Assembly (NCBI GenBank): GCA_900468805.1
Contig: UEIF01000021.1
Coordinates: forward strand, 124,001-188,000
Length of the DNA: 64,000 nt
From: Hyphomicrobiales bacterium
GTDB taxonomy: Bacteria; Pseudomonadota; Alphaproteobacteria; Rhizobiales; Rhizobiaceae
Direction of reading: 5' to 3'
A model generated the notes under the pieces. It had not been told where the DNA came from. It worked only from the letters and a program-made list of their open reading frames with translations, and searched no databases. Position numbers and translations under genes: made by a program. The number at the start of each line of letters is the position of its first letter. Within the stretch, counting starts at the first letter, position 1. Below are positions 36,756 through 44,612 of this stretch, in pieces.

Positions 36756-39428
36756 ATGGAAAATTTCATGTCGCGAACATATGCATACGCATCCTCGGCC
36801 GAGCCTGACGATATCGCACGTCTGCGGCGTGACGTGTCGCTGTCTTCGACCGTCACGCAATATGGCTACGAACTCGGCCGTAATGGACGGGAGTTCGAAA
36901 CCTGCTGCCCGTTCCATGCCGAAGACACGCCGTCGTTCAAGGTTTTCATAGCGCACGATGGAGTGGAACGTTTCCATTGCTTCGGCTGTGGCAAGCAAGG
37001 CGATGTCCTTGATTTCGTGCGGGAGGCGAAGGGCGTCGATCTGCCCGAAGCCATCCGCATCCTCGGCGGCGGCGTCGGCAGCCGGCCGAGCGCCCTGCCG
37101 AAGCAGGTCAAGGCGCTGGATGTGTATGAGGGCATAACGCCCCTGCCGCCGCCGGATCTGCTGCAGGCCGGCCAGCGCGTGCGGCTCTACAATCCCAAGC
37201 GCAAGGGCGAGCGCTCCGAATGGGGCTCGTTCGCGCCCTCGATGGTATTTCCCTATCGCAACGCTGACGGTTCGCTTCTCGGCTATGTGCTGCGCCATGA
37301 TCTACCCGATGGCGGCAAGGAAACGCCAATGGTGATGTTTGCGCGGCTGCCGGATGGGACGGAAACATGGTGCCGCTTGCCCTTCGCCAAGCCGCGGCCG
37401 ATCTACGGTTTGCAGGATATCGGCGATCAGCAGGTAATGATTGTCGAGGGCGAGAAGTGCCGCGACAGGCTGGGCAAGTCGAGCGGGCGGGCCGTCGTCT
37501 CCTGGGCGGGCGGAACGCAGGGCGTCAGGCACACCGATTGGTCGCCGCTATCAGGCCGTGACGCGCTGATATGGCCGGATTTCGATCCCCGGGGTTTGGC
37601 GGCGGCGCATGAAATCGCCCTGCACCTGACGAGCCTCGGGGCTTGCATCCGGCTTGTCGGTCTTGCCGATGCCGATGCCGCAAGCGCGCTCGAAACCTAC
37701 CGTTTTGAGGACCGGCGCGCCGGCCTTTTTCCAGGCCGCGGCTGGGATTGCGCCGATGCGCTCGACGATGGATGGACGCAAGCCGAGATCGATGCCTTCA
37801 TACAGGCCACGGTGCGCCCCTTCGCGCCGCCGGGTGCTGAGGACGAAAAGCCTGTAACGGTCGAGGGCGTGGCGCGCGCGTCGCGGCGCGAGGCGATCGT
37901 CCGTGACATGCCCTCACCGACCCGAGAGGGAGACGAGCGGCCGACGTTGCTCTTCGATGAAGCCGACCTTTCGGAAGCGGTCACGCGTGCCTGCCGCCTG
38001 GCAATCGATGCCGGCGCGCCGCTCTATGCCCGCGACACGGTCCTGTTTCGCGCCGTCCGCGTTGCGGGGAAGGAAAAGACGGTGCTGATCCCCGCCGATG
38101 AGGATGCGATGACCGAAATACTGACGAAACACATACGCTGGCTGAAACCCGACGCGAGAACGACGCTCGGCTACAGGGCTGTGTCCTGCCCGGCGCTGGT
38201 CGCCAGATCCGTCATTGCGCGGCACGGGGAATGGCCTTTCCCGCAGATCAGGGCGGTCGTGTCCCTGCCGATGATGCGCAACGATGGCACCATCATCACC
38301 GCACAGGGATTCGACCGGCAATCCGGCATCCTCTTCGAATCGGACAAGACATGGCCCGAAATCCCCGCATGCCCCGGCAGGGCTGAAGCAGTGACAGCGC
38401 TGGAAAGCATCAGGAAACTTGTCGCGAGCTTCCCCTTCGTCAGCGGCGTCGATGAATCGGCAGCACTCGCCATGATCCTGACGGCGATCGTCCGTCCCAG
38501 CCTGAAAACCGCTCCGCTGTTCGGGGTGAATGCGACGGCGCCCGGCACGGGCAAATCCAAGCTGGTGGACGTTGCCGCCATTCTCGCGACCGGCCGGACC
38601 GCAGCGGTCAACTCCTATGCGGGCGACGATAACGAGCTGCGCAAAGTGCTGGAGTCGCGGCTCCTGCAGGGCGACAGTTTCATCAATCTCGACAACCTGT
38701 CGGTGGCGCTTCGTTCCGATCACCTTTGCCAGGTCCTGTCCCAGGAGGAAGTCAATATTCGCCCGCTCGGCAAGACCGCCTCGCTGGATTCGGCAACGGC
38801 TGTCATGTTCTGTGCCACGGGCAACGGCCTGCGCTTTGCCGGCGACCTGACGCGGCGCGTCGTGCTGATCAACCTCGATGCCGGCGTCGAGCGGCCGGAA
38901 GAGCGTGTCTTCGAAAGCGACGTCATCGAGGATGCGCGCCGTCAGCGGGTGGAGATCGTCACATCAGGCCTGATTTTCCTGCGCGCCTTCGTCGCCAATG
39001 ATGCCGACAAGGTCTCGCCGGCGCTCGGTTCCTTCGAGCAATGATCCAACCTTGTCCGCTCCGCGCTCGTCTGGCTCGGCCTGCCCGATCCGCTCGGCAA
39101 TTCGGCGAGGATCAGGGACAACGACCCGGAGAAGGAGCGCACGTCGGCGATCATTTCAGCCCTGCCGGCCGGCAAGCCCTGGGTCGCGGCCGACATTGCC
39201 AGGATGGTGGACGAAGGAGCCTTCGATCCGATCGGCAACCGCCGGCACGAGGGGCTGATTGATGCCCTGTCAGAGTTCATCGAGCGAGGCCGGCTGAATA
39301 CCGCGCGGTTCAGCGGGTTTTTGCGCAAGCACACCGGGCGGATCGTCAACGGGCAGATGATCGTCAGCGCGGGGAAAAACCGCGTGAACGCGGCACTTTG
39401 GAAGGTCGAAAACGCCGGGAAAAGTTGA
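36756..39428 (+). pseudogene. CHC2 zinc-finger primase/helicase, interrupted by in-frame TGA
   Basis: Replication protein of a mobile element, 890 codons. Order: CHC2 zinc finger (C51, H54, C75, C78), TOPRIM-like segment (EGEK near 230, WPDFDP near 273), linker, then a P-loop ATPase/helicase (APGTGKSK near 595). Codon 763 is TGA (39042-39044) between FEQ and SNLVRSALVWLGLPDP; the frame stays open another 127 codons to 39428, and TGG would restore it. A 762-residue product may still be made. ATG 36768 is an alternative start. The 3' end has a decayed copy near 40.1 kb, and an iteron-like palindrome follows. Confidence 0.85.
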
Positions 39429-39545
39429 GGCAAAGGCGCTGCCTCCGTGACAACGCTAAGCCGCACGGACGCTTTCGTCGAAATGGATGTTCATCGCGGC
39501 AGCCAACCAGAATCCCGCTCTGATGAGGGACTTTCAAATACCTCT

Positions 39546-39684
39546 CTGCATAGGATGCATAACTTGCATAGGATTTTCCATACGCCGTGTGGGAAATGTC
39601 AGATGGTGACATGACAGGCATTGAATCTGACATTTCCTATAGAGCAGTTGAAAACTGCCTATGCATCCTATGCATCCTATGCAC
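39546..39684. other. Nested palindrome of 9-bp iterons, putative replication or control site
   Basis: Right block: CCTATGCAT, CCTATGCAT, CCTATGCAC in tandem (39658-39684). Left block, read on the minus strand: CCTATGCAA, GTTATGCAT, CCTATGCAG (39546-39572). Between them is a perfect 13-bp inverted repeat GGAAATGTCAGAT / ATCTGACATTTCC (39592-39604, 39625-39637). Both symmetries share a centre near 39615. It lies between the primase/helicase gene and a 68-aa gene, where the origin of a P4-like replicon could sit. Function is inference. Confidence 0.7.
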
Positions 39685-39698
39685 CCAGCGAAGATTAT

Positions 39699-39905
39699 CT
39701 ACTTCGACAGCCAGCTTTCGAAGTAATGGCGAACAGCCGCACCTGCGCCGAAATGATCGGTCGTATCCAGCCTCGCAACTGCGCCCCGCACGACATCCGC
39801 CATAACGGCTGCAGGCAGGACGCCGGACTTGACCATGCTTTGAAACAGTTCCTCCATCAGAACGATCGTCCCGATCGCTTCGTCTTCAGCCTTGAAATTC
39901 GTCAT
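39699..39905 (-). CDS. Small hypothetical protein of the element
   Basis: 68 residues from ATG 39905, preceded by GGGAG at good spacing. Acidic N-terminus (MTNFKAEDEAIG), then amphipathic helices and a C-terminal AVRHYFESWLSK. No family recognised. It ends 15 bases from the iteron block and reads away from the fossil primase copy. The open frame upstream (50 codons) overlaps that fossil and is not used. Confidence 0.6.
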   Translation of the reverse strand: MTNFKAEDEAIGTIVLMEELFQSMVKSGVLPAAVMADVVRGAVARLDTTDHFGAGAAVRHYFESWLSK

Positions 39906-40039
39906 TGCTGGTCTCCCGTGTGTGTTGTTGGCAATGAAGTGGCTTTGCATCGAAAGTCCGGAGCATCTTGGCGACTGCGCGACAGACTCACAAGGGCTTG
40001 GTCTGGTGAGACAGCGTGGATGAAGGGCGTTCGAGCCGC

Positions 40040-40185
40040 CCGCCGCCCGCCGCATGAGGCGCTCATAGAGGCGCTTTCGGATTTCATCGAGCGCGGCCGG
40101 ATCGTCAACAGGCAGATGATCGCCCGGGCGAGGAAGACCGCGTCAATGCGGTCCTTTGGAAGTTCGACCGGCTACCGGTGCCGGG
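40040..40185 (+). pseudogene. Fossil copy of the primase/helicase 3' end
   Basis: Conceptual reading gives HEALIEALSDFIERGR then IVNRQMIA, and after a frameshift EEDRVNAVLWKFDR. It parallels 39247-39415 (HEGLIDALSEFIERGR, IVNGQMIV, KNRVNAALWKVEN). Relative to that copy, 48 bases are missing between the two blocks and the frame shifts once. The gap 39906-40272 otherwise holds no intact gene. Downstream codons (near 40173-40240, SILAMLAGVSTKRYERS) resemble part of an IS256-type transposase, with low confidence. Confidence 0.65.
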
Positions 40186-40272
40186 AATGTACGCACCGCA
40201 AGCATCCTCGCGATGCTGGCCGGCGTATCGACGAAGCGCTACGAACGCTCCAACCGGCGACCCGCTGCGATC

Positions 40273-42330
40273 TCAAATGTTTTGCGCCATCTTGAAAACG
40301 GGCGCGAAGAGATAAAAGAGGCTCTTGGCTGCTGACGCGGTGATGTGGTCGGCATCCATGTAAAGCGGCACGCCGCTTTGCGAGGCGTGGCAACGATCGT
40401 TGTTGCAAAAGGCCGGCAGCGGATCGACGACGATTGCACCATATTGATCGGCATATTTCTCCAGCATCGCGCGGGCGAGCGCCTGCCGTTCGGCGACGTA
40501 GAACAGGGGTGGGGCGATATCCGTCGAAGTGCCGTCGAGCTTGGCCTTGGCAAGAGCCTCGGGCACGAAATGCCCCATCTCGGGCACGTCCATAACCAGC
40601 ACGACCGTGACGCCTTCCTGCTTCAGCTCGGCGAGAGTCTTGTCCAGGGCCGCGGCGATCGGTGTCGAGTAATCGGCCACAGACGGGGGAATTGAAGGAT
40701 CGAAATAGTCCCCCTGGTTCGGTAGTTCTGAATTGTGAACGTATTTCGGCCAATAGGCGAGCATGAACACCAGTGGAATATGCTCCCGCCTGATGAGGTC
40801 GCGCACTGAATCGTTGAAGGCCGTGCAGCGTCGCGTATCGTTTTTGCCCGCAAGCGCAACGTCGGTCAGCGGAGGGCATGACGCATGGGCAGCGAACCTG
40901 CCGCCAAAGCCCGCAGCAGCGGCGGCGGCATCGATGCCCGGTGCCATCGCAGCAGCGTGCGAGTCGCCCCATACCAGAAAGTCGGGGCCAGCATCATTCG
41001 GATCGCCCAGGCCGCAGACCTTGCCGGCTTCGATATCGGCGTTTGACGGGCCTTCGTGATCCGACTCGGTAAAGCAGCCGTCCATGTAAAAGGGGCTTCG
41101 GTCATAGGTGGCCGCATAGATTGACCGAACGTCGGCCGGCAATCGGCCCGGTGCGCCACCACTCATGACCAGAAGCAGCCCTGCGCCGGCCGTAAGCCCA
41201 ATCAGTGCGGCCGCCATTGCCGGCAGCCGCTTGCCGGTGAGCAGCCCCCAATTTCCACGAAACGGCCTTTCGATGAACCGCCAGGAGGCGACCGCAACAA
41301 GCATCGATGCCAGGATCACGGCGCACCGCAGCAGCGGTGTCAGCTCGTGACCCGCGAAATAGCGGGTGAAGACGATAATCGGCCAATGCCAGAGATAGAG
41401 CGAATAGGAAATCAGCCCGATAAAGACCAGCGGCCGCCGCGAAAGAAGCCGACCGACGATGCCGCTGCCTGCGCGCGCATGGATGATGAAGGCGGCGCCC
41501 AGGCAGGGCAGCAATGCGGCGTAACCCGGAAAGGGCGTTTTCTCCGTAAAGGTGAAAATCGCAATGCCGATCAGTACGAGGCCGATAGCCGCCAATGCCT
41601 GCCGACCCGTCTCGTTTTTCACCTCGGGGATGGCCTTGAGGCCGATGATGACGCCGATCAAAAGTTCCCAGATCCGGTATTGCGAAAGGTAGAAGCCCGC
41701 TGTCGAATCGCTGTTCAAAACACCGATACCGGCGGCGAACGATGCGGCGAAGGCGACAAGCGCGAAGGGAACCATTCGCCGCGGCGCGACCTTCTGGAAC
41801 AGGATCATGACGAGGGGAAAGGCGATATAGAATTGCTCTTCGACCGCAAGCGACCACGTATGCAGCAGCGGCTTCATCTGCGCGCCAATATCGAAATAGC
41901 CCACCTCTTTTGCAAACTGAACGTTCGACATGAAGAGGGCGGCGGCTGTCATGCTCCTGGCAAAATATGAAAGCTCCAGAGGCATGAGGGCGAACCAGGC
42001 GACGATGGCGCAAGCCGCCATCATCGCAAAGAGGGCCGGGAAGATACGGCGGATGCGCTGTTGATAGAAATTCAGGAGGCTGAACTCGCCTTTCGCCATC
42101 TCGCCGGCGATCAGCGACGACATCAGATAGCCGGAGATGACGAAAAAGACATCGACGCCGACGAATCCGCCGCTGATGCCGGGAATTTCAGCATGGAAAA
42201 GTACGACCGGCAGGATGGCAAGGGCGCGTAGTCCGTCGATATCAGGTCGGTATGCCAGATGCGCTCCATTGTGTGGAGTGCTTGGAGCGGGATTTTTTCC
42301 CTTTGTAAACAACGTCGCAGACCTTCGCAC
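40273..42330 (-). CDS. Membrane acyltransferase with C-terminal SGNH hydrolase domain (OafA-like)
   Basis: 685 residues from GTG 42330. Residues about 25-365 form the acyltransferase-3 membrane domain with YRPDIDGLRA and catalytic-type H46 (LFHAE) and many hydrophobic helices. Residues about 400-680 form a periplasmic SGNH domain with GDSH (Ser457) and the DxxH motif (DADH near 660). The architecture matches O-antigen/polysaccharide O-acetylases, so it probably acetylates surface polysaccharide. It adjoins the decayed element and may be cargo or just a flanking gene. Confidence 0.9.
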   Translation of the reverse strand: MRRSATLFTKGKNPAPSTPHNGAHLAYRPDIDGLRALAILPVVLFHAEIPGISGGFVGVDVFFVISGYLMSSLIAGEMAKGEFSLLNFYQQRIRRIFPALFAMMAACAIVAWFALMPLELSYFARSMTAAALFMSNVQFAKEVGYFDIGAQMKPLLHTWSLAVEEQFYIAFPLVMILFQKVAPRRMVPFALVAFAASFAAGIGVLNSDSTAGFYLSQYRIWELLIGVIIGLKAIPEVKNETGRQALAAIGLVLIGIAIFTFTEKTPFPGYAALLPCLGAAFIIHARAGSGIVGRLLSRRPLVFIGLISYSLYLWHWPIIVFTRYFAGHELTPLLRCAVILASMLVAVASWRFIERPFRGNWGLLTGKRLPAMAAALIGLTAGAGLLLVMSGGAPGRLPADVRSIYAATYDRSPFYMDGCFTESDHEGPSNADIEAGKVCGLGDPNDAGPDFLVWGDSHAAAMAPGIDAAAAAAGFGGRFAAHASCPPLTDVALAGKNDTRRCTAFNDSVRDLIRREHIPLVFMLAYWPKYVHNSELPNQGDYFDPSIPPSVADYSTPIAAALDKTLAELKQEGVTVVLVMDVPEMGHFVPEALAKAKLDGTSTDIAPPLFYVAERQALARAMLEKYADQYGAIVVDPLPAFCNNDRCHASQSGVPLYMDADHITASAAKSLFYLFAPVFKMAQNI

Positions 42331-42594
42331 TTGCGCATCCGATAAACAGCGGATGAAGCTATCCGTGAGGATTGAGGTATTTCAAGGCCCACAGGGCCAG
42401 CAGAACCGCGGCCCCGAGCCAGATCGCTATGCCGGTAAAAGGCATTACTCGATTGTTGAAAGGGTAGGAGGCAAGCACGCGACGGCGCCCGCTGCATCGC
42501 GAATGTCGAATTCGTGCTGCTGAGATCGCCACCAGGATTCCACTTTGGAAATCGGCAAAAATACCAATAATCACAATGATGTAGAGAAAACCAA

Positions 42595-42684
42595 TGGCGG
42601 ACAAGGTGGGATTCGAACCCACGGTACGCTTTCACGTACACACGCGTTCCAGGCGTGCGCCTTAAACCACTCGGCCACCTGTCC
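42595..42684 (-). tRNA. tRNA-Ser (anticodon GGA)
   Basis: Minus-strand cloverleaf beginning GGACAGGTGGCCGAGTGGTT, with a long variable arm (class II), T-loop GGTTCGAATCC, and acceptor CTTGTCC-G-CCA with CCA encoded (42597-42595). The anticodon GGA is at 42650-42648 in loop CTGGAAC. It reads UCC/UCU serine codons. Confidence 0.97.
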
Positions 42685-42911
42685 TTTTTGGGCGTTCGCG
42701 CCTTGGAGAGGAGCAAATCGTCGGAACGGCGCGATATATACCCAAGAATTTTTGCCGATCAACCCAAATCTAACAGTTTTTTGACTTCTTCCGATAAAAC
42801 TGCGCGCATGCCGTCCATTGCGCCGTGCCCGCGCCAAGCCTATCTCTAGGTTTGGGTGGAGAATGGCGCGGCTCGCCGGACATCAAGGCTTACCCGTCGT
42901 CGGAGGAATCG

Positions 42912-43229
42912 ATGCGTTTTTTGTTGCGTCTTGCCAGCTTGGTTGCGCTGGCAGTTGCGGTCATTGCCGGGACGATCGATTCGATTCAGTCCGTTGCCTC
43001 CTCTGAAGTGATCATGACCCCGATGGCGGATGCATGGCAGGATGTCAGCCCCTCGACGCTTGTCGCGCTCCAGTCGTCCGTCTCCTATTATGTCCACCCG
43101 CGTTTTTACGCCTTCATCTTTCAGTGGCTGATGCTGCAGCCGGCCTTTGCCGTGCTTCTGATATTGTCGCTGCTGCTGTGGATGATCGGCTACAAGAAGC
43201 CGCCGGTGGCAGGCCGCTTTACCGCGTAA
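42912..43229 (+). CDS. Two-helix membrane protein, unknown function
   Basis: 105 residues from ATG 42912, with GGAGG five bases upstream. A first helix or signal anchor (about 3-22) is followed by a roughly 50-residue loop with MADAWQDVSPSTL and a second helix (about 73-93), ending KKPPVAGRFTA. Family not recognised. The 29 open codons upstream carry no ribosome binding site. Confidence 0.8.
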   Translation: MRFLLRLASLVALAVAVIAGTIDSIQSVASSEVIMTPMADAWQDVSPSTLVALQSSVSYYVHPRFYAFIFQWLMLQPAFAVLLILSLLLWMIGYKKPPVAGRFTA

Positions 43230-43547
43230 CAGAGGGTGCCGGAGGGTGTGGATGAGCGCAACCGGCAGCTACCAGAACGCGAAGATAATGACGCCGGTGC
43301 CGCGCCCGCATTGGTTAGAAAATCCGCATTTTAGCGGTCGATTTGCCCAGAATTCAGCCCCCGAGGACTGATTTTCGGCAATGATGGCAAATCTTTACCA
43401 ACCGAAAAATTTCTCGTGAATTTTTCGTTGAGCCATGCAAGGATGCACGCAGCCAGGCCTCCGGGGGGAGGTCGGTGGTTCCGCAGACATGCCTGGAAAA
43501 GGCTTGCGGGAGGACCCCAAACAAATAGCAACAACAGGGCTGCACTC
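43230..43547 (+). other. Upstream region of the nucleoside operon, with inverted repeat
   Basis: No gene seen in this 318-base gap. It contains CGAAAAATT-tctcgtg-AATTTTTCG (43403-43411, 43419-43427), a perfect 9-bp inverted repeat about 120 bases before the binding-protein start. It is placed like an operator of the nucleoside operon. No convincing -35/-10 pair could be fixed by eye. Confidence 0.45.
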
Positions 43548-44540
43548 ATGAAAAAATCCCTTCTCACCCTCCTTGCCGTGGCAGCGATGTCGACGACGGC
43601 GCTTGCCGCCGACATCAAGCCGGCTCTCGTTTACGGCACCGGCGGGAAGTTCGATAAGTCCTTCAACGAAGCTGCCTTTAACGGCGCTGAAAAGTTCAAG
43701 AAGGAAACCGGTATCGCCTACCGTGACTTCGAACCGACCGGCGACACCCAGGGCGAGCAGGCTATCCGCAACTTCGCAAGCCGCGGCTTCAATCCGGTCG
43801 TCGCCGTTTCCTTCGCCTGGACCTCGGCTGTCGAGAAGGTTGCTGCAGAATTCCCGGACACCAAGTTCATCATCGTCGACTCCGTCGTCGACAAGCCGAA
43901 CGTCCGCTCCGTCCTCTACAAGGAAGAGGAAGGCTCCTATCTCGTCGGCGTTCTCGCCGGCATGGCGTCCAAGAGCGGCAAGGTCGGTTTCGTCGGCGGC
44001 ATGGATATTCCGCTGATCCGCAAGTTCGAGTGCGGCTACGAGCAGGGTGCGCGCGCCGTCAAGGCTGACATCGAAGTCTTCCAGAACATGACCGGCACGA
44101 CGGGTGCAGCCTGGAACGACCCCGTCCGCGGCGGCGAACTCACCAAGAACCAGATCGACCAGGGTGCTGACGTCGTTTACGCGGCAGCCGGTGCGACCGG
44201 TCTCGGCGTTCTGCAGACGGCAGCCGATAACAAGAAGCTGTCGATCGGCGTCGATTCGAACCAGAACCACCTGCATCCGGGTTCCGTTCTGACCTCGATG
44301 GTCAAGCGCGTCGATCTCGCCGTCTATAACGCCTACAATGATACCAAGAACGACAAGTTCACCGCTGGCGTCCAGTCGCTCGGCGTCAAGGAAGACGGCG
44401 TTGCCGCGGCGATCGACGACAACAACAAGTCGCTGATCACGCCGGAAATGCAGGCTGCCGTCGACAAGGCCAAGGCCGACATCATCGCAGGCACCATCAA
44501 GGTTCACGACTACACCACGGACAACGCCTGCCCGAAGTGA
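43548..44540 (+). CDS. BMP-family nucleoside-binding periplasmic protein
   Basis: Substrate-binding protein (BmpA/PnrA family) of a purine/pyrimidine nucleoside ABC importer. 330 residues; signal peptide about 1-20 (TTALAAD) without a lipobox Cys, so it is a soluble periplasmic form, not a lipoprotein. Typical segments: GGKFDKSFNEAAFNGAEKF, VDSVVDKPNVRSVLYKEEEGSYLVG and GVDSNQNHL. ATG 43548 follows an open stretch of 44 codons without ribosome binding site. Followed by a strong terminator-like hairpin. Confidence 0.93.
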   Translation: MKKSLLTLLAVAAMSTTALAADIKPALVYGTGGKFDKSFNEAAFNGAEKFKKETGIAYRDFEPTGDTQGEQAIRNFASRGFNPVVAVSFAWTSAVEKVAAEFPDTKFIIVDSVVDKPNVRSVLYKEEEGSYLVGVLAGMASKSGKVGFVGGMDIPLIRKFECGYEQGARAVKADIEVFQNMTGTTGAAWNDPVRGGELTKNQIDQGADVVYAAAGATGLGVLQTAADNKKLSIGVDSNQNHLHPGSVLTSMVKRVDLAVYNAYNDTKNDKFTAGVQSLGVKEDGVAAAIDDNNKSLITPEMQAAVDKAKADIIAGTIKVHDYTTDNACPK

Positions 44541-44555
44541 GTCGTAACTGAGATC

Positions 44556-44595
44556 GGGCGTATGGCGGACAAGGATTTTCGCCATACGCCCTTTT
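44556..44595 (+). terminator. Terminator/attenuator between the binding protein and ATPase genes
   Basis: Perfect 12-bp stem GGGCGTATGGCG (44556-44567) and CGCCATACGCCC (44580-44591), loop of 12, then TTTTCTTAT. It lies 15 bases after the bmp stop inside the operon, so partial termination likely sets an excess of binding protein. Confidence 0.85.
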
Positions 44596-44612
44596 CTTAT
44601 TTGGAGCCTGCT

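Noticed and set aside
39364..39633. Minus-strand frame with YASYASYAE repeats at the iteron array
   Set aside because: The peptide repeat is only the translation of the 9-bp DNA repeats; the rest is Arg-rich shadow of the primase gene.
39546..39684. CRISPR array
   Set aside because: The repeat units are 9 bp, tandem and symmetric without unique spacers of uniform size, and no cas gene is near.
42359..42622. Hydrophobic 87-codon minus-strand frame (or a 28-codon MPFTGIAIW peptide inside it)
   Set aside because: The long form runs into tRNA-Ser and neither start has a good ribosome binding site. A tiny membrane peptide cannot be excluded but is not supported.
42595..44575. 13-base match ATGGCGGACAAGG between the tRNA-Ser 3' end (near 42594) and 44562-44574, considered as att sites
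   Set aside because: The second copy lies in a terminator stem and loop of an intact operon and encloses ordinary genes, not the mobile element; too short to support integration.
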